A stretch of 20,742 nt of DNA, taken from a virus. Below the pieces are notes generated by a model. The model did no database searches and was not told where the DNA came from. It saw only the letters and a list, made by a program, of their open reading frames with translations. How positions within the stretch are numbered: the stretch's first letter is position 1; the number at the start of each line of letters is the position of its first letter. The position numbers were made by a program, and so were the translations under genes. The stretch is taken from positions 1 to 20,742 of the IMG/VR virus record IMGVR_UViG_3300010430_000534. One strand, 5' to 3'. Positions 1 to 6,752 of this stretch are shown piece by piece.

Positions 1-37
1 CAAAAAGATACCAATAGGTACCATCCAGCAATACATA

Positions 38-116
38 GGGGTGGGGGGTGTTTTCCGTGGGGTATGCAACCCTGGAGACAAGACGAGACCCCCCGTACAC
101 CCCCTCCCTTACCCCC
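38..116. other. G-tract/C-tract region with quadruplex potential upstream of the terminase genes
   Basis: The + strand carries G-tracts at 38-41, 43-48 and 59-62, followed by C-tracts at 89-94, 100-104, 106-108 and 112-116. On the - strand the four C-tracts read as G5, G3, G5 and G6 separated by loops of 3, 1 and 5 bases, which fits the standard pattern for an intramolecular G-quadruplex. The two halves could instead pair with each other: GGGGGGTGT at 43-51 faces ACACCCCC at 97-104 with one bulge, and GGGGT at 59-63 faces ACCCC at 88-92. The position just before the small terminase gene would suit a packaging recognition site or the end of an upstream transcription unit, but nothing in the sequence decides between these. 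Confidence 0.5.
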
Positions 117-125
117 TTGTACACA

Positions 126-170
126 CACAGCACCTGTGAGTTTTCACCCCTTAGGAGGTCACTATCTCCT
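126..170. other. Cluster of small hairpins before the small terminase gene
   Basis: Two short perfect inverted repeats are visible: CACAG (126-130) with CTGTG (134-138) around a three-base loop, and AGGAG (153-157) with CTCCT (166-170) around an eight-base loop. The second hides a Shine-Dalgarno-like AGGAGG that has no useful start codon after it: the ATG at 178 is followed by ATA and the stop TAG. These may be transcript-end or packaging-site structures. The stems are only 5 bp each, so they could also be chance. Confidence 0.3.
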
Positions 171-176
171 CTACCC

Positions 177-208
177 AATGATATAGTAATGTAGACAAGA
201 AGATAAAC
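177..208 (+). promoter_or_regulatory. Promoter-like motif copy 1, before small terminase
   Basis: The first 14 bases, AATGATATAGTAAT, are identical to those at 5499-5512, and the shared TATAGTA core resembles TAATAGTA at 2707-2714 and 7819-7826. The motif lies immediately upstream of the small terminase gene, and its purine/A-rich tail ends about a dozen bases before that start. Its recurrence only in gaps before gene groups suggests a phage-specific promoter. The polymerase or sigma factor that would read it is not in this window, and a clear host -35 box is not seen. Confidence 0.5.
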
Positions 209-220
209 ATGGAGGAAATC

Positions 221-982
221 ATGAAGGAACTGTACCAACCGAAGGAAGAGTATCTCGGTCCTGTGTTAGAACTAACTGTCCGTAATCACTCACAGCAACA
301 GATAGCTGATTCCCTGGGTATAACCAAGAAGAAAGTACAAGTCATACAGCAGAGGTTTCGTAAGGACTACTTAGCCTTCTTAGCTTCTAAGGCTCTCATC
401 CCCAAGTACTACAATGAGAACCTACCAGAGAAGGATATCAATAAGGAGTTCTTCGATAAGTTAAGTAGACCTGACTCTGCCTTAACCACAGAGGAAATGC
501 TTTACTGTGCCTTCTATGTATCTACTGGTAACTCTATAGATGCCTTAATCAGGAGTGGTCTTGACTGTGGTATCGAGAAGGGACACGAGGACGTATACAC
601 TTCTAACTGTCTCCTCCGCAGTGAGATGCTCAAGCGTAAAGCAAACATACAAGAGGAGATCAGGAGAGTCCAGCAGGAGAAGCATGAGTACAGGGAGATC
701 AATAAGGATCGTATCTTAGAGATGCACTTAGAGATGATCGAACAGCTACGTGAAGAAGGTAACCCAAAGAACAAGAGCTACATCATTAAGCTACTGGATC
801 AGGTAAACAAGATGGAGGGTAACTATGCCCTTAAGATAGAAAGAACCGACATCTCAGCTGACGATGTACTGGACGGTATGCTAGCTCGAGCACAAGTAGC
901 TAAGCCTCCAGAACTACATGAACTGTATGAAGAAAACGAGGAGATTGAAGATGAGGATGATGAAAGCAAAGAAGCTTATTAA
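221..982 (+). CDS. Terminase small subunit (DNA-recognition subunit)
   Basis: The product is 253 residues and would bind the packaging site and load the large terminase on phage DNA. The N-terminal 50 residues contain a helix-turn-helix-like segment (QQQIADSLGITKKKVQ, about residues 25-40), typical of small terminases. The middle is helical and charged, fitting the oligomerisation region. The C-terminus is strongly acidic (EENEEIEDEDDESKEAY) and may contact the large subunit. I chose ATG 221 because GGAGG at 211-215 sits five bases upstream. The in-frame ATG at 209 has no such site and would overlap the GGAGG. The gene overlaps the next one and precedes the large terminase, the usual order. 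The assignment rests on position, the HTH and overall character; no single diagnostic motif exists for this family. Confidence 0.8.
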   Translation: MKELYQPKEEYLGPVLELTVRNHSQQQIADSLGITKKKVQVIQQRFRKDYLAFLASKALIPKYYNENLPEKDINKEFFDKLSRPDSALTTEEMLYCAFYVSTGNSIDALIRSGLDCGIEKGHEDVYTSNCLLRSEMLKRKANIQEEIRRVQQEKHEYREINKDRILEMHLEMIEQLREEGNPKNKSYIIKLLDQVNKMEGNYALKIERTDISADDVLDGMLARAQVAKPPELHELYEENEEIEDEDDESKEAY

Positions 983-1184
983 GGAAGCGTGTATTTCTAA
1001 AGTAGAGAGAGTGGTAAGGGGAGCTAAGATACCCGAGTGGGTAATGATTCAGCCTGACCTGTCTGCTCACATTAAACAAGCTCAACACGATGACTTTATG
1101 TGCCTCACAACCGAAGGGTCTGTACGGAGGGTTACTTCGGGTGAGGACTTGTATACAGCCATAGAGATGATCTACGGTCTGTAA
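951..1184 (+). CDS. Small basic-start protein between the terminase genes, function unknown
   Basis: The protein is 77 residues if translation starts at ATG 951, which has GAGGAG at 938-943 seven bases upstream. In-frame ATGs at 957 and 960 are close alternatives, and one at 918 lacks a ribosome site. The start lies inside the small terminase gene, giving a 32-base out-of-frame overlap in which the acidic tail of one protein and the basic start of the other (MRMMKAKKLIKEA) share DNA. The gap to the large terminase is only 23 bases, so the three genes are probably translated as one unit. No domain, signal peptide or membrane segment is visible. A packaging accessory role is suggested only by position. 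Confidence 0.65.
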   Translation: MRMMKAKKLIKEACISKVERVVRGAKIPEWVMIQPDLSAHIKQAQHDDFMCLTTEGSVRRVTSGEDLYTAIEMIYGL

Positions 1185-1207
1185 GTCGAACCGAGGAGGG
1201 TGACTAT

Positions 1208-2704
1208 ATGTCGGTGGAACAGAAGGAAGAATACGTTGATCCTGAAAGCCTGGAGTTCTCACATGGCTATACATTACAGGGTGACTTAGACGTATCGGCT
1301 AAGACCAGGCAGTTGATAGCAGAGATAGATAAGGACCCAGTACAAGGAGTCTTTATCCTCTTTGGTGTCTGGCCTACTAAGCAGCAAGCCGAGCTTATCA
1401 GGAGGGTCTGGGAAGAAGATTCCAGGGTAGCAGTTAGCTCATGTACAGGTGCGGGTAAGACTACTGCTCTTGTCTGGCTAACATATATGTTACTGTTGTG
1501 TAAGATAGATTGCAGGATACTTATCACTTCACCATCGTTCCAGCAGTTAAACCGTGTCTTCAATGCAGAGGCAAGGAAATGGTTAGCAAAGATGGATGCA
1601 CAGTGGGCAGACCTCTTCACTGTGACAAGAGAAAGGATTGTACTAAACACAAAGAAAGGTGTACAGATCGCGAACATAGTCACTGCCAGTGCAGAGAACG
1701 AGGAATCTCTTCAAGGTGGTCACTCGGAGAACTATGTGATCTTAGGGGACGAAGCTTCGGCAATAAGTGAGGATGTCTTCGATGTACTTCAAGGTACACT
1801 GTCTACTGGTATAGGCAGGTTTGTGTTGACTTCCAACCCCACCAGATCATCCGGTAGGTTCTTTGATATCTTCCACAGGATGAAGGACAAGGGTGACTCT
1901 GACTGGTCAACCATGTTCTTCTCTGCCTATGACTGTCCACATATCCGCGAGAACTTCATCAAGGAGATGATCAACACTTACGGTAAGGACAGTGATCAGT
2001 ACCGTGTTCGTATCCTGGGGCAGTTCCCACGTACCTCTATCGACCAGTTCGTACCTACCGACATAGTAGAAAACGCTATGGATAAGCAGATCATGGCTGG
2101 TGAAGTTAAGCAGTTTCCTAAGATATGCGGTGTGGATATAGCCAGGAAGGGTGACGATGAGACTGTCTTTATCACTCGTCAAGGTCCTAAGCTAATGGAC
2201 GTAACGGTATACAACGGACTGGATGGACCTGAGGTAGCTGATAAGTTACTAGACTACTGGAGGGTACATAATCATAAGGTAGTGTTCATAGATGCTCATG
2301 GGGTGGGGGCTTCTCCCTACGATGCAGCCCGTAGGCTTCCTGGGCTAAAGTCAGTTATTCGACCCCTAAATGTATCCCTACCCAGTACCAGACCTAACGA
2401 GTATGCCAACGTCAGAGCACACCTCTGGGGTAGCATGAAGAAGTGGCTAGGTGGAGATGTAGATATCCCCTACGATACCACACTGAGGGATCATATAATA
2501 AGTCAGACGTATGGGTACAACGGGAAGCTTGCGTACCTATTAACCGCTAAGAAAGATATGAAGGCTCAAGGCATACCGTCACCAGATAGAGCTGATGCCT
2601 TGACCTTTACATTCGCGGAGGAACTGAACGAGGTCAACACTATCAACACTACGAAGAGAAGGGTCGTAAAGAAGAGGAGAAGAGTTCCTGGGTTTGCAAG
2701 GTGA
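1208..2704 (+). CDS. Terminase large subunit (packaging ATPase and nuclease)
   Basis: The product is 498 residues, a usual length for TerL. The N-terminal ATPase has a Walker A motif at residues 79-86 (CTGAGKTT), a Walker B motif at 177-182 (VILGDE, with catalytic D181/E182) and the coupling motif TSNP at 208-211. The C-terminal RNase H-like nuclease has its acidic residues in CGVDIARKGDDE (D310, D316-D317-E318), in VFIDAHGVG (D362) and in SPDRADA (D460/D463). All key residues are present, so the enzyme looks intact. It ends in a basic tail (KRRVVKKRRR). The start at 1208 follows GGAGGG at 1195-1200 with a seven-base gap. It would translocate DNA through the portal encoded next and cut concatemers. 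Confidence 0.97.
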   Translation: MSVEQKEEYVDPESLEFSHGYTLQGDLDVSAKTRQLIAEIDKDPVQGVFILFGVWPTKQQAELIRRVWEEDSRVAVSSCTGAGKTTALVWLTYMLLLCKIDCRILITSPSFQQLNRVFNAEARKWLAKMDAQWADLFTVTRERIVLNTKKGVQIANIVTASAENEESLQGGHSENYVILGDEASAISEDVFDVLQGTLSTGIGRFVLTSNPTRSSGRFFDIFHRMKDKGDSDWSTMFFSAYDCPHIRENFIKEMINTYGKDSDQYRVRILGQFPRTSIDQFVPTDIVENAMDKQIMAGEVKQFPKICGVDIARKGDDETVFITRQGPKLMDVTVYNGLDGPEVADKLLDYWRVHNHKVVFIDAHGVGASPYDAARRLPGLKSVIRPLNVSLPSTRPNEYANVRAHLWGSMKKWLGGDVDIPYDTTLRDHIISQTYGYNGKLAYLLTAKKDMKAQGIPSPDRADALTFTFAEELNEVNTINTTKRRVVKKRRRVPGFAR

Positions 2705-2728
2705 AATAATAGTATAGAAAGAATTTAC
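2702..2728 (+). promoter_or_regulatory. Promoter-like motif copy 2, before portal
   Basis: The 13 bases TGAAATAATAGTA at 2702-2714 are identical to those at 7814-7826, and the following TAGAAAGAATTTAC resembles the downstream halves of the other copies. The motif begins on the TGA stop codon of the large terminase gene. It stands at the head of the 125-base gap before the portal gene. The promoter role is inferred from recurrence and placement. Confidence 0.5.
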
Positions 2729-2794
2729 AGGGACTTCATTGCTAATCCTCCTACGACTGCCTCCTCCTCAGTCGAGCAGTGTGGTCCCTGTTTT
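2727..2794 (+). other. Structured leader upstream of portal, with pyrimidine-rich loops
   Basis: ACAGGGAC at 2727-2734 pairs perfectly with GTCCCTGT at 2784-2791, and a nested stem pairs CGACTG at 2754-2759 with CAGTCG at 2769-2774. Unpaired stretches contain CCTCCT (2747-2752) and CCTCCTCC (2760-2767), which are complementary to Shine-Dalgarno sequences, including GAGGA at 2819-2823 before the portal start. Four T bases follow the outer stem, so it could work as a weak terminator or attenuator, or as a translation-control or processing element. The pairing is directly visible; the function is inference. Confidence 0.45.
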
Positions 2795-2829
2795 GTATCT
2801 CAGATACATTTTTACATAGAGGAAAAACC

Positions 2830-5334
2830 ATGAGGGAAATGAGTGATCTTCTTGGCAATCAGCCAGGAATCGCAGTCAAATCAGCACAGCAAGTACTGGA
2901 CGAACAGATTGGTGAGCAGAAGGAAGCTGAAGCTCTGGAGGCAGAGTTAACTTCGCAACCTGAGGAAGACCTTGACATATTAGCTGCTCACGTTCTTAGC
3001 TCTTTCGAGACTAACAAGAATGCTCGAAGGGAGTCCGGTATCGAACAGGACATGATCGATGACCTGTATCAAGTTGCTGGTATGTATAGAGAGTTAGAGC
3101 TTGATGACTTGAACGGTTCTAACATCTACATGAACATCACCGCTACCAAGCAGAGAGCTGCTAAGTCTTGGATCAAAGACATAGTAATGCCAGCCAACTC
3201 CGATCCATTTGATATCATCACTAGCTACAAGGAAGAGATACCTGCAGCAATAAAGGAGATGATCTATGAGGCATTGCTCGAAGACGAAGAGAGACTATCG
3301 AAAGAGATCGAAGAAAAATATGCCGAAATGCAACAGAAGGCTCAGGGTGGTGGAGAGAAACCCCAAGGACCGTCTGAAGCTGAGATGCAACAAATGTCCC
3401 CTGAGCAGCAGCAGCAAATGCAAGCCCAGATGGAGCAACAGCAGAAAGCCAACAAGCTACCTGCATCAGCACTCATTGTGTCAAAGAAACTTAAGGAAAT
3501 CGCTAAGCTCAAGAGAGATGTTGAGGAAAGCATCCTTGGAGAAATCCACAAAGTAGCTAACCATAATGTAAAGAAGCTGGACAAAGAGATCAAGCAGCAG
3601 ATGTCAGACAGTAAGTTTGAAGATAGACTCAATGAGTTTATTGATGACTTCACTACGTTCCCTACTGCTTTTATGAAGGGTCCTATTACTGCTCATGACG
3701 AAGAGCTGTACTGGGATATGGGCGTACCTAAGACTAAAGAAACAAAGGTATATAAAGACTACAGGGTTAACCCACTGGATGCTTATCCTTCTCCAGGGGC
3801 TAACAACATCTACGATGGTGACTTCATCGAGCACATTAGGATCACTGCTAAAGAGCTTGCATCCTTTGCTAAACTTGACGAAGCTGCTACAGGATTCAGA
3901 ACAGTAGACATCATAGAGATACTAGAGAACGAGAAGACCGGACTTCCATTCTGGCTGTCCTCTGATATAGAGGAAGATAAAGCTAGAATAGAAAAGAGGG
4001 GCAGTCAAACCTACAGCAACACAGACATCTACCACGGTCTCCACTTCTGGGGATCAGTACCTGTAGGTAAGTTAATAGAGTTCGGTCTTCAAGATATAGA
4101 GTTGGTAGGTAGGTCTAACTGGGAACACGTTGAAGTAGAAGCTATGATGATCACTGGTAAGATCATTAAGCTCCGTATCAACAAGGACCCACTGAAACGT
4201 AGGCCCTACTATGCAGCTTGCTTTCACCCACGTAACGGATCGATCTGGGGTAGATCATTACCTAACCTGATGAGAGATATCCAGGGTATGTGTAATGCTG
4301 CAGCCAGGGCATTAGCTGACAACATGGGTATGGCATCCGGTCCTCAGATGGCTATCTTAGTAGATCGCCTAGCTGACGATGGAGATATAGAAGATCAAGA
4401 GCCATTCAAGATATGGCAGTTCCGTAGTGATCCACAAGGTAACGGAGGGAAACCAGTTGAGTATTTTATCGCACCTTCAAACGCTCAAGAACTACTTGCT
4501 GTATATGAAGCTTTTGAGGTCAAGGCTGATGACGTTACAGGAGTTCCCCGATACGCCTATGGAAACGAGCGAACTGGAGGAGCTGGACAGACTGCTTCAG
4601 GATTGTCGATGCTGCTTGAAAGTGCTTCTAAAGGAATCAAATCGGCAGTAATGAATATAGCCAGGGGATTGATTGTACCTAGAGTAGAGTTCCAGTCCTA
4701 CCTGTACTTACTGTCACAGTACGAGACAGAGGAACCTGCATTCAAGTGGAACGGTGACCTGAACGTAACTGTAAAAGCTGTCGAGAACATTACCATTAAA
4801 GCAGCTCAGCAGCAGCTACGTAAGGAGCTTCTCCAGGTAACTTCTAACCCGCAGGACATCAAGGTTATGGGTTACGAAGGTAGAGGTATCCTACTGAGAG
4901 AGCTGTTTAAAGACGTTAACTTGCCTGAGGATGTTATACCTGATAGGCTCGAGCTTAAAGAACGTCAGGCCAAAGATGATGCTAATGAGCAGAAGATGAT
5001 AGACGCTCAGAGTCAGAAGTCTGATGTAGGACTCAAGGCTACAGAGACCCAGGTACAAGGTCAGATGCAGATGCACCAGCAGACCCTGGAGACCAAGATG
5101 CAAGAACTCCAGGCTAAGCTTGACCAGCAGGAGAAAGACCGTCAGATCAAACTGGTCGAACTGGAGCAGAGGAACATAGACAGTGCTCGTAGAGAAGCGG
5201 GTAAACTCGAGGACAGCAGGAGGACTGCTTCTACTAAGGTAGCTATCGAGACTGTTAAGATGAATCAGAAAGAGCGGGAGGATTTAAGAAATGCCCAAAG
5301 AGAGGCTGAGCAAAGAAGAACTGAAGAGACTTAA
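2830..5334 (+). CDS. Portal protein
   Basis: This 834-residue protein would form the dodecameric ring at one capsid vertex through which DNA enters and leaves. Supporting features are its place directly after the large terminase, its length (long, as in podovirus portals) and a central region with the segments GSIWGRSLPNLMRDIQG and GGAGQTASGLSMLLESASKG, typical of this portal class. Around residues 160-210 there is a Q/M-rich low-complexity stretch (nt 3313-3460). The last 120 residues are charged and Q-rich with heptad-like spacing, probably a long coiled coil or barrel that could project into the head. ATG 2830 is preceded by AGAGG at 2818-2822. An upstream ATG at 2779 lies inside the leader stem and has no ribosome site. 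The 3' end overlaps the next gene by 44 bases. Confidence 0.9.
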   Translation: MREMSDLLGNQPGIAVKSAQQVLDEQIGEQKEAEALEAELTSQPEEDLDILAAHVLSSFETNKNARRESGIEQDMIDDLYQVAGMYRELELDDLNGSNIYMNITATKQRAAKSWIKDIVMPANSDPFDIITSYKEEIPAAIKEMIYEALLEDEERLSKEIEEKYAEMQQKAQGGGEKPQGPSEAEMQQMSPEQQQQMQAQMEQQQKANKLPASALIVSKKLKEIAKLKRDVEESILGEIHKVANHNVKKLDKEIKQQMSDSKFEDRLNEFIDDFTTFPTAFMKGPITAHDEELYWDMGVPKTKETKVYKDYRVNPLDAYPSPGANNIYDGDFIEHIRITAKELASFAKLDEAATGFRTVDIIEILENEKTGLPFWLSSDIEEDKARIEKRGSQTYSNTDIYHGLHFWGSVPVGKLIEFGLQDIELVGRSNWEHVEVEAMMITGKIIKLRINKDPLKRRPYYAACFHPRNGSIWGRSLPNLMRDIQGMCNAAARALADNMGMASGPQMAILVDRLADDGDIEDQEPFKIWQFRSDPQGNGGKPVEYFIAPSNAQELLAVYEAFEVKADDVTGVPRYAYGNERTGGAGQTASGLSMLLESASKGIKSAVMNIARGLIVPRVEFQSYLYLLSQYETEEPAFKWNGDLNVTVKAVENITIKAAQQQLRKELLQVTSNPQDIKVMGYEGRGILLRELFKDVNLPEDVIPDRLELKERQAKDDANEQKMIDAQSQKSDVGLKATETQVQGQMQMHQQTLETKMQELQAKLDQQEKDRQIKLVELEQRNIDSARREAGKLEDSRRTASTKVAIETVKMNQKEREDLRNAQREAEQRRTEET

Positions 5335-5503
5335 AGGTATGTGTCGGGAGGGGAAATACGAGGCAATCGTAGCTCTCCTCCAAGTACACCTTGAAGAAGC
5401 TATGACTAGATGTGCTACAACCCAGACGGATCATAGGTTTATACAAGGTAAATTCCAGGGGTTACTTGACTTCATGGAAGACATAACTAAGCAATCTAAA
5501 TGA
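5291..5503 (+). CDS. Small protein overlapping the portal gene, function unknown
   Basis: The gene encodes 70 mostly helical, charged residues (MPKERLSKEELKRLKGMCRE at the start). It begins inside the portal gene in another frame, with GGGAGG at 5276-5281 nine bases before ATG 5291, and runs 169 bases past the portal stop. The good ribosome site and the non-overlapping remainder argue that it is real. Its TGA stop is also the first triplet of promoter-like motif copy 3. It is probably co-translated with portal. A head-assembly accessory role is suggested only by context, and I do not recognise a family. Confidence 0.7.
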   Translation: MPKERLSKEELKRLKGMCREGKYEAIVALLQVHLEEAMTRCATTQTDHRFIQGKFQGLLDFMEDITKQSK

Positions 5504-5526
5504 TATAGTAATAAAGAAAGATTAAC
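5499..5526 (+). promoter_or_regulatory. Promoter-like motif copy 3, before scaffold and capsid
   Basis: AATGATATAGTAAT at 5499-5512 matches copy 1 base for base, followed by AAAGAAAGATTAAC, which resembles the tail of copy 2. It overlaps the stop codon of the preceding small gene and opens the 182-base gap before the scaffold and capsid genes, which need the highest expression. The promoter role is inferred. Confidence 0.5.
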
Positions 5527-5680
5527 TTGTGTGTTAATTTTGGTATGGGTTTTATTAACCTAGTTATTAATTTTATTTGGATCGCCCCCAACCGGAAGAA
5601 CTCATCTGTCCTTAACTACAACCTGCCGAGGGCGTAGTGAGATCACAGTGGAAGCTAGTACGGTGGGACCGCGAGAGGAG
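5521..5680 (+). other. Scaffold/capsid mRNA leader with 5' hairpin
   Basis: The gap between the small gene and scaffold starts with a perfect hairpin, ATTAAC (5521-5526) and GTTAAT (5533-5538), right after the promoter-like motif. An AT-rich stretch with two TTATTAA copies follows up to about 5580. The rest is of mixed composition and has possible pairings CGCCC (5583-5587) with GGGCG (5630-5634) and CGGT (5661-5664) with ACCG (5668-5671). The scaffold ribosome site GAGAGGAG lies at its end. A 5' hairpin on the mRNA of the capsid genes could stabilise the transcript. No open reading frame or tRNA is visible here. Confidence 0.35.
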
Positions 5681-5685
5681 ACAAC

Positions 5686-6723
5686 ATGAGTGATGGGCTA
5701 CAACAGAAGCAAAGACTGTCCAAGTTAGATGAGGATATAGCTAGGATGGAGGCAGAAATCTACGGAGATGCTGCCGAACAGGAGAAACAAGTATTGGGTG
5801 ACGATGAAGTTACCGATCCTGATCAGTCTACTGAGCCAACTGAGACATTGACGGATGATCCTTTTGAGACAGTAACCACTGATGAACATACTCAGCCCGA
5901 TAGTGGTGAGCTTGCTAAACTGCGTAGAGAATATGCAGAGTTAGAGCACCGAGCTAACCGTTACAAAGGCAAGACTGACCGTACCATTTTTGACTTACGT
6001 GGTGAAGTTGGTAGGCTTAACAAGTACGTTGCCAACTTACAGAAGGCCAAGACCGAACTCCAAGCAAAGCTCGATGAGCGCGAAACAACGCTTGATGAGG
6101 ACCAACGAGATATCCTCGGGGAAGATGCTGCTAAGATCATTGAGAACTTACAGAAAGAACTGAGAGAGATTAAGAGGTCCAGTGAGGTTAAGGAAGCTTC
6201 TGACTTTGAAGAGAAAGCCGAAGACTACAAAGTTGCTAACTCAACGGAGTTCATGGATAACCTGAATCGATTAGTACCTGATTTAGATGATATGAACAAA
6301 GACCCAGAGTTCAACGAATGGCTACGTCAAGAAGATGACTACGGTATCGAAAGACTTGCAACCCTTCGTAGCGATCAATCTCGCGGAGATTACGTGAGAG
6401 TCGCTCAGTTTTTTGATGAGTACAAAGCTCAGAAGGCAACGCTAGATACAGTTAAGAAGGACGCCAAGTTCCCTGATTCAACTGATGCTTACGCTGGCCC
6501 CACTGGGACCAAAGGAGATTCTTCTACTAAGCAGATTAAAGAGAGCAAGGATGGCTGGATCAAGCAGTCCGAGATCAATAAGTACGAGAAAGAAGTCATG
6601 GCTGGAAAGTACAAGTATGATTCATCTGTACCGGAAGCTATGGAGGCTCGGATATTCAAGGCTTCAATGGAAGGTAAAATTCACGCAGACGCACCTCCGC
6701 TACGTAGTTTTAAGGTGCGATAA
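5686..6723 (+). CDS. Capsid scaffolding protein
   Basis: The 345-residue product is very acidic at the N-terminus (rich in D, E, T and P in residues 30-75) and has a strong coiled-coil region at about 75-170 (for example LAKLRREYAELEHRANRYKG). A segment LVPDLDDMNKDPEFNEWL near 205 is of a kind often seen in phage scaffolds, and the C-terminus is basic (RSFKVR), which suits binding to capsid protein. It lies between portal and major capsid protein, the standard scaffold position. It would guide procapsid assembly and leave or be lost before DNA filling. No protease motif is seen, so it does not look like a protease-scaffold fusion. GAGAGGAG precedes ATG 5686. Confidence 0.87.
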   Translation: MSDGLQQKQRLSKLDEDIARMEAEIYGDAAEQEKQVLGDDEVTDPDQSTEPTETLTDDPFETVTTDEHTQPDSGELAKLRREYAELEHRANRYKGKTDRTIFDLRGEVGRLNKYVANLQKAKTELQAKLDERETTLDEDQRDILGEDAAKIIENLQKELREIKRSSEVKEASDFEEKAEDYKVANSTEFMDNLNRLVPDLDDMNKDPEFNEWLRQEDDYGIERLATLRSDQSRGDYVRVAQFFDEYKAQKATLDTVKKDAKFPDSTDAYAGPTGTKGDSSTKQIKESKDGWIKQSEINKYEKEVMAGKYKYDSSVPEAMEARIFKASMEGKIHADAPPLRSFKVR

Positions 6724-6752
6724 CCCATTTTCACAAATAAGAGGTAATTAAC

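Noticed and set aside
209-211. Earlier ATG for the small terminase
   Set aside because: It has no ribosome site and overlaps the GGAGG that serves the ATG at 221.
1510-1770. Second + strand frame inside the large terminase gene
   Set aside because: It overlaps fully with the conserved ATPase coding frame, has no ribosome site and shows no domain.
2779-2829. Upstream ATG extending the portal by 17 residues
   Set aside because: It falls in the 3' arm region of the leader stem without a ribosome site, whereas ATG 2830 has AGAGG at a good distance.
5581-5680. tRNA or other known RNA gene in the scaffold leader
   Set aside because: No acceptor stem, anticodon arm or T-loop sequence could be found; only short local pairings are present.
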